A DNA stretch of 64,000 nucleotides from Fulvia fulva (lineage: Eukaryota; Ascomycota; Dothideomycetes; Mycosphaerellales; Mycosphaerellaceae): NCBI RefSeq assembly GCF_020509005.1, contig NC_063013.1, forward strand, positions 6,510,001-6,574,000, written 5' to 3'. Position 1 is the stretch's first letter, and every line of letters begins with the position of its first letter. Positions 31,136 to 42,464 of this stretch are shown one piece after another. The translations under genes were made by a program, and so were the position numbers. A model generated the notes under the pieces. The model worked only from the letters and a program-made list of their open reading frames with translations. It made no database searches and had not been told where the DNA came from.

Positions 31136-31620
31136 TTAATCTGCTGGTTCTGCTCCTATGGTCCCCATAATTCTGTTATACGCCTCATGATTGAAGGAGG
31201 GCTCGAATTGCATGGCGTCAAAGTGGTCCCGTTCCTGCAGCAATGGTTCCCTCCGCGATGCGCGTTCAGGGATGTCCTTGAGGCTTGATGTGGCAGTCGA
31301 GGCGTTTATCTCCCTGAGTGATATGCGATTGAGGTCGATGTTTGGGCAGGCATCGTGAGCGCGGTCAATCGTAGTCTGCACATGTCAATATCGAGGATCT
31401 TTCATGCGCAAGTGAAGAGATGCACGGTAGAAAAGAGTTCGAGCATGAGCTGCAGTGCCACTAGACCTAGCATTAGCGCGGTGGTCCGGGGGGTGGCGTT
31501 TCTTTGCGGAGGTCGACTTTGGGCGAATGCCAAGGTCCAACCGTTGAAGATCATTAATGTAGTTGAGTTCAGGATGACATGGAGGCTGTAGCGTAGAGCG
31601 ACCGCAGCTGTCGTTGTAGT
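31136..31620 (-). CDS. Unknown membrane protein, 3' exons (start not defined)
   Basis: The last exon 31136-31375 (79 residues, TTIDRAHDACPNIDLN ... GTIGAEPAD) joins in phase to an upstream exon ending at 31426. The 50-nt intron (31376-31425) has a GTGCAT donor, a TTGAC branch and a TGCAG acceptor. The upstream exon codes for two hydrophobic helices: LHVILNSTTLMIFNGWTLAFA and TTALMLGLVALQLMLELFST. Where it begins is unclear. An ATG at 31770 would overlap the STE50 start head to head, which is unlikely, so a further intron near 31600-31640 is probable. The C-terminal tail is polar with dibasic sites. Family unknown. Confidence 0.45.
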
Positions 31621-31768
31621 GGTGTCTGTACCTACACATGATTGAGACGACACTCTCCCACTTGCAAGTGCCGGGTGTCGACATTCCTGCGCCACAGCAG
31701 CACTCGCTCCACTGAGACGAGCAGGGTGCTGTCGGCGGATACGCAGTGTTGCCGCGCTCGGAAGCGAC

Positions 31769-33878
31769 ATGGCCACTTTCAACAATGAATCCAAGCGATG
31801 GCTGCAGCGCGTCTCTCACCGCGCAAGTCACATTCCCTACATATCCACTGTAACAGGCGGCGCCAGCACATCGACGTCGACAGGTAGCCTGCCGCAGCGA
31901 AAGTCGGGCGGCAGTACAGGCACAAGCAGCAGCCATCTGAATCTGACGCTGTTACACGACAAGAGGCACTCGTCCTATCTCGCCTCGCCCACCGAAACCG
32001 AGTTCGCGGCCACTCCCATCGACCCCTCCTTTGGCGACCGCATCGAGCGTCCAGCGCCTGCACGAGCCGCACCAGAGTTGCCTCCTGTCTCCGACCGGAA
32101 GCGCTCTCGCAGCGACACGGTCACGCGAGCCGAGGTGAAGAGCACAATGGACAAGTACGCGCGGCAGGCGGGAGACAGCACCTACGACAGCGACGCTGAA
32201 GCCGACGACGAGTTCGAGCGCTCCGTCTTCAGTTCACCTATCATAGCCGGCCACTTTCACGACGACCAATCCGACCACCCATCCGACTCGGAAGACGCCC
32301 AATCTATAGACGGCGAGGACACGCCAACGACGCAGGGCTGGGCCGATAGGGACGGGAGGAGTCCCACGGGGAAGATAACACAATGGACGGAAGAAGAGGC
32401 TGCAGACTACATTGCCAGTCTCTCGCCTGCCTTTAAGCAGTATGGTGCGACGTTTGTGGATGAAGGAGTCAATGGCGAGGCACTGATTGCCCTGCATCAC
32501 GACGAGTTGCGGGAATTGGGTATTGCAAGCGTGGGACACAGACTCACGATACTGAAGGCCGTCTATGAGCAGAAGATGCGGGCAGGGGTCAAGATTGAGG
32601 AGGGCGATTATGTTCCGCTCTCCGCGGAAGGGGAGAAGGGCGACTTGACTGCCACCCAGGACGACATTTCACGAATCATCGAATCCATCCGTCTCCGCGA
32701 CCAGAGGATAATCGCCGCAGAGGCAGAGCTGCGAGCTATGAAACAGGATCTGGACAGGATAGCAGACGAGAACAAGAAGCTAAGAGAGGAAACATTACCG
32801 ATCATGAGATTGGTGAAAGACCAGCGAACGCCTTTGCCGGACCCGGCAGGTGGGACAATACCTTCGCCACGGGAGGAGAACATGAACTTGAAGCCAGAAT
32901 CAGTCCAATCGAAGGGCAGTTCGCTGAGCAGGAAGTTCTCCACGAAGAAGCTCTTCCTCAAGAATACGGACAATACGAAACAACCTTCGCCAACACAGTC
33001 ACATACACCACAACCTAGAGAAGTTCGAGATGATGGCGGCGCCCATCTGGAGGCATCAGCAGCTGCAATGGCTGCGAGCAGTCACTTGACAGCCAGCATG
33101 ACGAGCCAAGCCAGTCCGAATAGCGTACACGGTCAGCAGATAAGCCCTACCAGTCCGGCATACACTGTACAGCCGCCTGGCTCTGCGGGGCATCCATCGG
33201 GCACGGCTGCGAGTCGCTCCTTCCCTCGAGATGGCACATCTTCTCGGCAAGAACGTCATTATGGCCACACGGACGACACAGGCACCGGCTACTCGACGAA
33301 CAGTCATTACAGCCAAGCCAGTACGGTCGTGGCAGACCAGTCAAGTGCACGCCTTCGGGAACAGGATAGAGCAAGACGGCAAGCTCCAACACCTAGTCCA
33401 CGAGAGGATGAGCATCCTGGAACTTCACGAGACAGAGACAATCCGCAGGTCGAGATCTTCAAGAGCTTCCGCGTCAGTATAGACGACCCTTGTCGTGTCG
33501 TGTTACCGGTGGTAAGTGCTATCAAGAGTCTGTCTGAGCACATGATACTGACAAACATAGGCATTAAAACGCTACAACATCACCGACGATTGGCGGCAGT
33601 ATGCCTTATACATCGTGCACGGTGATCAAGAACGCTGTCTCGGTCTCGAAGAGAAGCCTTTACTGCTCTTCAAACAGCTCGACAAAGAAGGACGAAAGCC
33701 CATGTTCATGCTTAGACGGCACGCCTCCCCACAAGAAGGCTGGAGCGGAACATCAACAGCGGCGGTGCCAAACCAGGAAGCTGCCAAGGTGAGTAACGTG
33801 CGTGCGAGTCCTGGTCGTTTCTAGACTTCGGATCTGACATGGTGCGCTTAGCAGCCTGTGCCGGGCGGTGTTCTGTGA
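31769..33878 (+). CDS. STE50: STE50-like adaptor (SAM and RA domains)
   Basis: Adaptor that links Cdc42/Ras-type GTPases to the MAPKKK Ste11 in mating, filamentation, osmotic and virulence signalling. Exons 31769-33511, 33561-33788 and 33852-33878 (introns of 49 and 63 nt with GTAAGT and GTGAGT donors) give 665 residues. The SAM domain is at about residues 205-275 (WTEEEAADYIASL ... ALIALHHDELRELGI ... LTILKAVYEQK). A coiled coil follows (RDQRIIAAEAELRAMKQDL), then a Ser/Pro-rich linker, and the RA domain at about 560-640, split by the first intron (VEIFKSFRVSIDDPCRVVLPV / ALKRYNITDDWRQYALYIV). It ends PVPGGVL like other fungal homologues. The nine-codon last exon is easily missed. Confidence 0.93.
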
Positions 33879-34285
33879 AGAAGTGATCAGAACATCCACC
33901 GTATTCGCCGCGATACGACTCATTGTTAGATGATTCAAGACGTACAGAGGGATGGGAGATGAATGTGACTGACTATATACCGATTCTGATGATGGGTTGA
34001 TGTGCTGCGCAGTGGCAGTATAGGTAGAAAGAGCAAGCAGTATTACCATTCGATGGGACGACCAACGCCACTGGCCGAGGCTGATAACGTTGGCCGTACC
34101 TTGAGCATCTGGGGCCCACAGCCGCCGCTTAGCTGGCCGCGCCCTGTCTATACCACATCCATAGATGACTTTTGACCTGACTTTATCAAAACTACAACTA
34201 TACAAGATCAGCACCTCGATCAGATTAAATCCTACTGACCTTATACTATACAGTCTTCACCCAAAACATCAAGAACCCAACAACA
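33879..34285. other. Intergenic, no gene seen
   Basis: 407 bp between STE50 and the haloacid dehalogenase locus; nothing recognised. Confidence 0.5.
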
Positions 34286-35125
34286 ATGCCCTCCCCACCC
34301 AAAACCGTCGTCTTCGACTGCGTCGGCACCCTAGTCGGCTACGAAGCCCTCTTCAACGCCATCGACACCCGCCTCGGCTTCAAACTCCGCGCCGAAGGCG
34401 TCAAACCTACCCTCTTCGGCTACACCTGGATAGAGGTCGCCGAGCGCGAATACACCTACCTCTCCATGTCCGGCCGCTACCTCACCTTTGCCAAAATCTT
34501 CGAGGCAATCCTCTGGCGTATGCTCTACAAAGCCGGCGTGCCCAACCCTCGGAGCTTCGCCACAGAGGATGATCTTGCGTTCATTATGGAAGGGTATTGA
34601 GCGATGGAGTTGAGACCTGGGGCGAAGGAGTGTATTGAGAAGTTGAGAAGCGCGGGGTTTAGGGTGATTGGGTTTACGATGGGGGATGTTGAGAGGGTTG
34701 GGGGGTATTTTAGAAACGCTGGGGTGGAGTTGCCGGAGGGGGATCTGCTGAGTTGTGATTCGAGTAGGATTGGGAAGCCCGATCCGGAGGCTTATAGGCC
34801 ACTTTTGGAGGAGTTGAGGAGAGAGGGTGGCAAGCCTTGGTTTGCTGCTGCGCATATGTGGGATGTTTCGGCGGCGAAGAGGACTGGGTGAGTTGTTTGA
34901 GTGTTGAGCGGGTGGGTGATGATGGGTGCTGACTGGGTGTAGGTTCAAGGGAGCGTATTGTTCGGTTTGGGAGACTGAGCCTTTGACGGATATCTTTGGG
35001 GAGATGGATGTGCTTGTAAGATGGCCTCGCTTCTCTCTTCACCTCTTGATCATCACGCTGACCCCTAGCGCTAGTCTGATAGCTTGCCTGAAATGGCTGA
35101 CAAGATCATCGCCGCATCGAAGTGA
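34286..35125 (+). pseudogene. Haloacid dehalogenase type II gene with an in-frame stop
   Basis: HAD-superfamily hydrolase of the L-2-haloacid dehalogenase type. Exons 34286-34887, 34943-35015 and 35075-35125 (introns of 55 and 59 nt) total 726 nt, the usual family length of about 240 codons. Motif I is VVFDCVGTLVG, motif III is SRIGKPDPEAY, and the last exons read GFKGAYCSVWETEPLTDIFGEMDVL and SDSLPEMADKIIAASK. A single TGA (34598-34600) interrupts the otherwise intact frame between FIMEGY and AMELRPGAKECIEKL, where homologues have a sense codon. No intron can remove it. This may be a recent nonsense mutation, a sequencing error or, less likely, readthrough; the truncated 104-residue product lacks motifs II-IV. 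Confidence 0.8.
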
Positions 35126-35547
35126 TCATGTCAGTGCAATCAAGCCGATGGCATCACACTACATTTGTGCGATGTGGCGATCGAAAGAGGCCTTCGTGCA
35201 GGGCTACTGCGGACGATACGAGAAGTCGTGTGATGATATGACATAGAATTGAGTGAGGATCTATGAGCTTAGTCGAGGGTCGCCACAGTTTCGAGCTCCG
35301 ATCGAGCCAGAGTGAGGTTCCCAGGAAGGTAGCAGCAAGCTCGCTCGCACATGTCAGTGCGAACGAGTGCGAACAGTTCATGGGAAAGAGAGCAGCCTCC
35401 ATCTGGACAAGATGATGCCGTTGCAGTCTAAGCTGTCGTCAAAATCTACAGGGCACTGCTGAGCCGCATAGAGTATAGCAGTTGTGCGAGTCACGGCGCG
35501 TTCACGCTGTTCGCACTTGTGCTCAAGCCCATCTCGACTTGACCGCC
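35126..35547. other. Intergenic, no gene seen
   Basis: 422 bp between two convergent loci; nothing recognised. Confidence 0.5.
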
Positions 35548-37220
35548 TCAGTCCCTGTACGTCTCTGAGACTTCTCTTAGTTCAGGTTCCATGTAGCACG
35601 CCTCTGAGACAGTGCCTTTGATCAGTACTCGACTGATCTTACCAAAAGCATCGATACGCTTAGCTGGCAACAGCGAGAACGGCTCTAAGTCGAGCCAGAC
35701 GCTTCCATCGTCGTCCGTGATACAGTCATCATGAGCTCGGAAGAGTAGGACAGGCAAGTGGTCTCTGAAGTGAGCTGCGCGCGTATAGATCTCACCCAAG
35801 CACTTGTCAGACCAAGCAGAGAACATCTCCATGTACGCAGCAATATTGTGCTCGCGAGCGTTGCGGTCCTTCAAGAAGGATCCGTCCGGCGCATCCGGCA
35901 TCTGCCGGATCTGCACAGCCTGTATGTGCGGCATAGTGATGAGCGCCAGCAGACTATTCTGCCAGATCGTCGACTTTGTCTTCCCATTTGCACGGAGTTC
36001 CATCACAGGCATGTTGATCGCCAATACCCTCAGCGAAGGGAAGTGCTCCGCTATGTGCTTGTGTATGCTGCCGTCGTCAACGCGCTCACCGTAACCAGCG
36101 AGGTCCAGGGCCAAGACATTCAGACTAGCCCTGTGCCTGGCCAGCGATTGTAGATCGGGGGAGTCTCCGATCAGTGTGCATTTCTTGAGCCCTTCGAATG
36201 TGCTTAGGAACTGTTCGAGAACCGCTCGTTGCTCTAGGTGTGCGAAGCTCTGGTACGAGAAAATGCGAAGCGATGCGCCGTGTTTCGTGAATTGCGACGT
36301 GAGATAGCCCAGCGACTCGCTGCTTCCTGATTCACGAAGGTCGATCGACAACGAGGTCAAAATGCTGAGGTCAACATGGGTCATGACGTGGATGTAGCAT
36401 GTCCCCATGGCTGCCAGGGTCAATGTCTTCAGCTTCAGTCTCGGCGACCCAGCTCCATTCTCCGAGCGACTGAACAAGAGCTCATTGATCTTGTCTCTGG
36501 CTTGAGAGTTTGGCGGCTGGAGCACCTCTCTAGATACGCACGTGATAACATTGATATTCAATGTCGATAGTGTGGCTGTGCCCTGGACCAAGTGGTGATA
36601 AGCGCGAATGTCTTGGAGACTTCCTACCCTGACCGGGATACTGAGCTCCTGGAGGTTGGTCCAGAGCTGGTGGCCAAACGCTTTCGAGCTGAGGGTGGTC
36701 GCGAAATCGAACATGATAGGACCAAGGCTGATCTTGGTAAGCTTGTTCTGCTGCGTGCAAAGCAGCGAGAGCATGTCTTCAGTGCATCTAATATTTGGTA
36801 TGACACTGAGGTCAAAATGTCAGTGTTCGGGCTTTTAGCAACGAATCTATGCATCACTCATATCCATATCACTCACATAGCAGTAAGCGCATTTCGCGGT
36901 AAGACTTGCAGAGCTCTCTTTAGGAATTGCTGTTCCTGCTCATGGTTCCTCATTGTGACGCATGGGGCGAATTCGAGGGCCCGAACATGTGCGATTCCGG
37001 GATTGTCGAGTGAAAGGAAGCCGCGGCCGAAGCTGCTCTTCGGCCAGTCGGGGACCTTGTCATCGAAGACAGCGGTCTTGTAAAGTGGCGGCGTCGCGAC
37101 GTTGCGAAGTACTTTGCTCGTGAGGCAGAGGCTCTTGAGATCTGTCGGCCGTGGAATGTAGTCCAGGACAATAGTGACAAGCTCCGGCGGAAGTGACTCG
37201 AGCCGACTGGTGACGGCCAT
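35548..37220 (-). CDS. F-box protein, 533 aa
   Basis: Probable substrate receptor of an SCF ubiquitin ligase. Exons 36877-37220 and 35548-36805 (intron of 71 nt, GTGAGT donor, CTGAC branch, CTCAG acceptor) total 1602 nt. The F-box is at residues about 5-45: LESLPPELVTIVLDYIPRPTDLKSLCLTSKVLR. The rest has spaced leucine-rich segments (LRVLAINMPVMELRANG, LNVLALDLAGYG, LTSLSIDL) compatible with a degenerate LRR-like domain, but no regular repeat is clear. The start at 37220 is chosen because it directly precedes the F-box; the upstream open frame is Pro/Ser-rich. The target is unknown. The family is large and fast-evolving in this group. Confidence 0.75.
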
Positions 37221-38177
37221 GGCGATGTCTGAGTGTTTGGACGTGCAGTGGATTTTAGGCGAGGAAGTGGGTGGTGGTGGCGGCGGCGGTGATGGTGGTT
37301 CCAGAGCAGAGTTTGGCGAAAGAAGCGATGGATGGGGCCGGGGTCTGATGGTGGAAGTCCTTCCTAAAGTTGTCGCGCGCGCGTTGATGATCCTTGCCCA
37401 TCTTGATCCTTGCTTGTTTTTCGGCGCTACCCGCACTTGCCATGTGCAAGACCTCGCCCGCCTTTGAGCTTCATTTTTGGATCATCCTCGCTTACTCCCC
37501 TTACCATCCACGACAGTCCTTCACGACAATCTCTCGCTCAGGGTAACATCGGCGGGTCATCTCACATGGTGGGCGGCCGGCGGCCTGAGTGTCGGGCGGG
37601 CTATGGCGGCGATCACAGGTGTTGAACCGGGAAGTGTACGGCGGGTGGGCTGCTACCGTTTTCAACAAAGGGAGATCCAGACAGCACCTATTGGTCCTTC
37701 TGCTGGCAGCCTGTGTGATCGCCTCGTCGAATGTCCCTGAGCGGTCGCCTTCGAGGTACTACTAGTGGGTTTGGCACGTGTGAACGGGACAGTCAGCCAT
37801 CGATAGCAAATCTCCGATATCTTAGACTTCATTGTCTTCCTGCGCAAGGTTAGCTTGGTGGAGAGGATGTCAGCGGCTGGCGGTGCTACGAGCTTCCTGA
37901 AAAGGGAAAACAAAGGTGCGGGTCGTATGCCTCTCCACCGGCAACTCAGCGTTCCCCACCGTGTAGCCTCGACTGGCTTGAGATGACATTGATGGGTAAC
38001 GTAACATCCTCCCCGACAACGTGTGTGATGTGTGCCGGCCGCTCGGGCCGGCGGACGCTGACATTGCGTAGGTCATTGTCTTCGAGCTACGCGCTTGATG
38101 GCAGAGACCGTAAATGCAGAAAGATGCCGTCTAGCGCACCATACCGGCTCAAACCTGTCTTCAACGACAACAACGCC
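37221..38177. other. Intergenic, no gene seen
   Basis: 957 bp. A GGT/GGC-rich run at about 37265-37310 lies just upstream of the F-box gene and makes a Pro-rich frame on the minus strand. Nothing else recognised. Confidence 0.5.
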
Positions 38178-39069
38178 TTACAGAGCGAGATTGCCCCTCG
38201 TCGAGCCATACGCACCAATCCCCGTATCATCCTTAAACAAGAACTCGACAGGGCTCTGATGGTCCTCGACATATCCCACACCACCCACAGCTTTGACCTC
38301 AATCGGTGTGGACAGCACCTCCTCTGGATCTTGGCGAAAGTAATCTCTTTGCCTACCTACCGTCAGTAACTTCCAACCAACCTGCCAGGCATCTAACTCA
38401 CGCAAACACAGCAAACAACGTCCTCAATGCATCCGGATCTCCAGCCTCACATTCATTCTCCCCAGCACCATGATACGTAGTCCCCAACGTAAACAGCGCA
38501 CTTCCTGGCTCCATCTCAGCATACGTACACTCCTCTAACTTCGGCGCACGATCAGCGCCCCAAAGATGACTGCCAGGGTGTACGTACTTCTAGACCCAGC
38601 AATGAGGCACCCCACCATAGGCGTGAACAGCGAATTAGCAGGATCTGGCTTGCGGCTTCGCGCCAGGCACGAGGCGCAGCGCTGCTGTGGAGGCGAGCAT
38701 GAAGCCGCTCTTTTGCGGGACGAGATGTTCGCCAGTATAGGAGGCGAACTCGTCGTTCAGGAATTTGCCCATGATGCCTTGCCAGACGGGCAAGCGCATG
38801 ATTTTGGTGACCTGTTCTGGCATTCGGGCCAGTAAGGAGTAGACGCGCTGCGAGCCTTCTGGGAAGAAGTAGGCACCTAGCTCGCCATGAGTGGAGTTCG
38901 AGTCGTAGAGCTTGCGACCTTTCATGTGAGGTTCGATGGCGGCCATGCATTCTTGCAAGAGCTCGGGAGAAAGCAGGTTGGAGACGATGACTCCGCCATC
39001 TTTTGCGATGATATCGTAGATCCTCTCCAGTGGCTCTGAGGCATCGATAGTGACGAGCTGAGGAACCAT
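38178..39069 (-). pseudogene. Phytanoyl-CoA dioxygenase (PhyH) family pseudogene lacking the HxD segment
   Basis: Fe(II)/2-oxoglutarate dioxygenase relic. The N-terminal part (start 39069, MVPQLVTIDASEPL, KDGGVIVSNLLSPELL, MPEQVTKIMRLPVWQ, LRLVPGAKPQ) is followed in the same frame by two stop codons and then by the family C-terminal part (HPGSHLWG, EMEPGSALFTLGTTYHGAGEN). After an intact 49-nt intron (38353-38401) comes QRDYFRQDPEEVLSTP, ending at 38178. Between PGAKPQ and PGSHLWG homologues carry about 45 residues including the HxD iron ligands. Here only about 23 codons of unrelated sequence with two stops remain, around 38570-38640. The distal iron His and the 2-oxoglutarate Arg region may survive, but the enzyme cannot be active. 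The rest is well preserved, so the loss looks recent. Confidence 0.8.
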
Positions 39070-39618
39070 CGTTGTAGCGAGGCTGAGTCTCTGTTGGTTC
39101 TTGAGTGGGCGTTGGATGGCGTGAGTCTGTGGCTGGAAGTGCTGAAGTGCAAGTCGGCAGTTCATACAACATGGGATGTGCTTCCTTGCGAAGGTTCGTG
39201 TTGTTGTAGGGCTGCCCTATCTCCTCCTGGACCTGCCTATCCCAACCTCATGCACGACGTGGAGAACCTGATCGCGCCCACGGCCCGCCGCCTACGGCCC
39301 ACGCGGCCGCTGAATGCCTGCGGAGTACGGTATCTTTCACACAGTGCAAGAGCGTTGCTGGTAGTGCGGCAGATAAGACCGCTGTCATACCACCGGATGT
39401 AGCCCGTCGTCCATATAGCCTTGCTTCGATCGTGTTTGGCCTTTGAGATTGGCGTGGTAATTCACTCTGCCAGTATACCAGTATGGAACGCGCTTCGTTC
39501 GTCCGAGCGAGTACTGAAGACAATTTTGGACAAAAAGGATGACACTATAACACGAGTAGCGACAGTCGCTACTGGCCAAGTCGCTGAGGTATATCTTGCG
39601 CTTCGTCGCTCATGAAAA
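39070..39618. other. Intergenic, no gene seen
   Basis: 549 bp between the two divergent pseudogenes. It may include the lost first exon or promoter of the permease, but I cannot recognise it. Confidence 0.4.
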
Positions 39619-40445
39619 ATGCGGTACGCTTACCTCTGTCGTCCATATCAGATCAGTGAAGCCCACCCAGCCCCCAAACAAGCGTCGACATTGGAGGCAG
39701 ACCTTCAAGCAGCAGTGAATCATCGGCGACTCACGCCAAGGCAGATACAGCTCACTTCCATCGCCGGCTCGATAGGAGCTGCGCCGTTCGTGGCGATCGG
39801 TCAAGGCATCCTCTCGGGACCTGTTTGCATGCTGGTGGCGTTCAATTCTGGGCTTCCGTGGTCTTCAGTGTGGCTCAATGTTTACTCGAAATCGTCACTC
39901 TCTTTCCGCTTGATGGATTGTTCCTTCTTGGATGTCTCCCATTTCTTGCGCTCGGCTCAGTCAGTTCACAAGTACTCAGCTGGATCCTGAACTTCCGCAC
40001 AGCTGCAACAATGTTCAACTTCAGCGTCATGTGCATCACCTACATCCGCTTCCACACAGCCATGAAGGCGCAGGGTATCGACAGGAAAACCCGGCTGCCG
40101 ACTGTGTCTCGCTGGCAGCCGTACGCGAGCTACTGGGCGTTCCTCTGGAGCTTCATCTTTCTGTGGGTGCAAGGCTATGCTGTTGTTCCGAACGGCAGCT
40201 GGAAGGCCTCGACCTTCATCTTCAATTACGGCATCATCGCTCTTGCTGGCGGTATCGGGATCTGTTGGAAGATCTTCAAGCGGACGCGTTTCTGGAGGGC
40301 GACGGAGGTGGATCTCGTGTCAGGTCTGGAGTTCTTCGAGACGTTGACTGAGCATTATCAGCATATCCAGGATGGAACACCAGTCACGTCTAAGGACAAG
40401 ATTATGTCGGCGTTGGTTTGCGTGAAATCGACTGGGCGATGTTGA
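39619..40445 (+). pseudogene. Amino-acid permease pseudogene with a large internal deletion
   Basis: Relic of an APC/YAT-family amino-acid transporter. The N-terminal part (LTPRQIQLTSIAGSIGAAPFVAIGQG) covers the first helix. A one-base deletion near 39844-39848 shifts the frame, after which FWASVVFSVAQCLLEIVTLFPLDG continues. This is fused directly to the C-terminal third of the transporter (QVLSWILNFRTAATMFNFSVMCITYIRF ... FIFNYGIIALAGGIGICWKIFKRTRFW). About 280 residues, helices 3 to about 8, are missing. Homologues are about 550 residues long. The gene is thus broken twice. It lies next to the dioxygenase pseudogene and a sugar transporter, suggesting a small nutrient-use cluster in decay. 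The true N-terminus is not defined. Confidence 0.85.
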
Positions 40446-40812
40446 GCAAGAGCGTGTCGCGCGTTGCGGGATGCGATTTCTTGGCTTCCGTTAGGGTTGA
40501 GGTAGTGTGCGAGAACAACTCATGGGACGCCGATAACGTGTCTCATGCAAGATCTGTGGACGACTTTCTAGCAGCATTCGAAGGCCTACCGCATACATAT
40601 AATGCTCCGGATGGTTGTATTGGCGGTAGTGCTCCATAAAATGTCCGATGACCTGGAGTTCGTTGCTGGCATATTTTCCAGGCGATTGCTTTTTTAGGGC
40701 TGTGTCTCCTGGTATTCGATTGCCGTGTTGTCATTGACATTTCGGTATATGTAGGCAACGGCACGCCTGTGTACATTCATACCGACTCTACATTCTCCAT
40801 CCTCCACGATGC
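40446..40812. other. Intergenic, no gene seen
   Basis: 367 bp between the permease relic and the convergent transporter gene; nothing recognised. Confidence 0.4.
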
Positions 40813-42464
40813 TCACACACTCCCTCTACCCCGACTCTCAAATGGCAACGCCAAACTCAGCACAATCAGCAACCCAAACAACCCAGCACACACAAACAGC
40901 GGCGTCGTAGTTTGCACGTCCGCATAGCTTCCCACCGCAACCCCCACAATGCCTCCTATCCTATTCAGAATCACACAACATCCATACCCCGTCGCTCGAT
41001 GCGCACTTGGCAAAATCTCCGGCGTGTACGCATAGATCACGCCATAGTAGATCATCTGAGCAGCACTAACCGCACAGCTGACTCCAAGGTTCTGGGCTGG
41101 AGTCTTGATCTGTGTGTAGCCGAATTGCAGCGCCATGGTGGCGGTAGCGCCGATGGCGAGTGTGCCTTTGCGGCCGATGTGAGGCACTTCTACCAGGACG
41201 GCGGCGATGCAGGGTCCGGCGAGGGTGGCGACTTGGTTGATGGCGTAGTTGCGCCAGGTGATGTAGTCGCTACTCTGTTGACCAGTAGCCACGCCTCGAG
41301 ACTCCAGGTAGTAGGGCAAGAAGACTTGATACAATGGAGAGACTGTGCCCACGACAAACCAGTTTGCGAAGATCATGAGAGTCGAGTAGGTCAGGAGCTT
41401 CGTCTCGAAAAGTCCGGCAAAGTGCTTTTTAAGGCGAAGAGATGACCACACCGATTTCTCCGAGTGTAAGACTTGGCCTTGCTCTTGTAGGGCACCATGC
41501 TTCAGGACGAAGGGCCGATCGTACTTTATGGCTAGGGCGGAGAGCTGTGCATACACTTCCTCGTCACGATTCTGGCTGATGAGCCAGCGAGGCGTTTGTT
41601 CCATCTTGATCACGAAGATGCGGGTCAGAGATAGAAGGAACACAAGCCCGCCGCAGGTAAAGTGTAGATAGCGCCATCCCCAGTTGTCGGCTCGTTGGCA
41701 AGTCGCAGGTGTGGCATCGGGCGCACAGCTGAAGTTGCTCAAGAACGCCCAAGCTAGTAATCCAGTGACAGCGTATCCAATTGGTACCCAGACGGACATG
41801 AAAGTGACCATCCATTGATGCGATCGCGGCAGGAATTCGTGGAGGTTGGTTGCATCGATGATGTACCCTCCACCGGCAGCAGCGCTGTAGAAAGCCACCA
41901 TGGACGCAAATGAGATATAGCTCGGCATTGCACCCGCGACCAGGACGAATCCTGCACAGATGAACAGACTGCTGTTGAACGCCAGCTTCCTGCCAATCAC
42001 GTCGGCTGTAAGACCCCATGCTGCTGCTCCGACCAACATGCCTATTTGCGACGCGAACGATATGCCGGCGAGGGGTGGGTGTGGGTTGCCATATTCTCTG
42101 GTGATTACTGGCTGTGTTATGGATTGTATTACGATGAGGAGCTCCATGTATACTGTCAGCAACGTTCTGCCGTATGGTCTGCGTCACATACCGAGTCGAC
42201 AGCATATCCGAAGCCGTTCAGGAAGAATAGCTTCCAATGCCACTTCGTCATACCGATTTCCTCAATGGCTGCATTTACCATGTCCATCTTCTTGGCTAGG
42301 ACCGGATCCACGGCGGACTGATCCCACACCGCTCTCTGCTGTGCAACATTGTGGTCGACGCTGTCGCTGAGGTTCTCAGTGCCTGTGGCACTTGCGTAGA
42401 TTTTTGTTGGCCCGACTCCAGACCTATCTGCACCGTTCGGCATGGTAATGCGCTCGAAATCCAT
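40813..42464 (-). CDS. MFS transporter, sugar/organic solute type, 533 aa
   Basis: Plasma-membrane major facilitator. Exons 42192-42464 and 40813-42141 (intron of 50 nt, GTATGT donor, CTGAC branch) total 1602 nt. The N-terminal part DPVLAKKMDMVNAAIEEIGMTKWHWKLFFLNGFGYAVDS is typical of a fungal family of sugar/inorganic-solute transporters. The loop 2-3 motif is GLTADVIGRKLAF, and helix 6 is followed by EQTPRWLISQNRDEE. Twelve hydrophobic segments can be counted; GYGCCVILNRIGGIVG lies near helix 11. The acceptor was placed inside a longer frame (after catggag) because this restores the helix-1 sequence LLIVIQSITQPV. The substrate cannot be told from sequence. It appears intact beside two pseudogenes. 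Confidence 0.82.

Noticed and set aside
37255..37467. Gly-rich frame upstream of the F-box gene
   Set aside because: It comes from a GGT/GGC-rich simple-sequence run in the promoter region and lacks any coding pattern.
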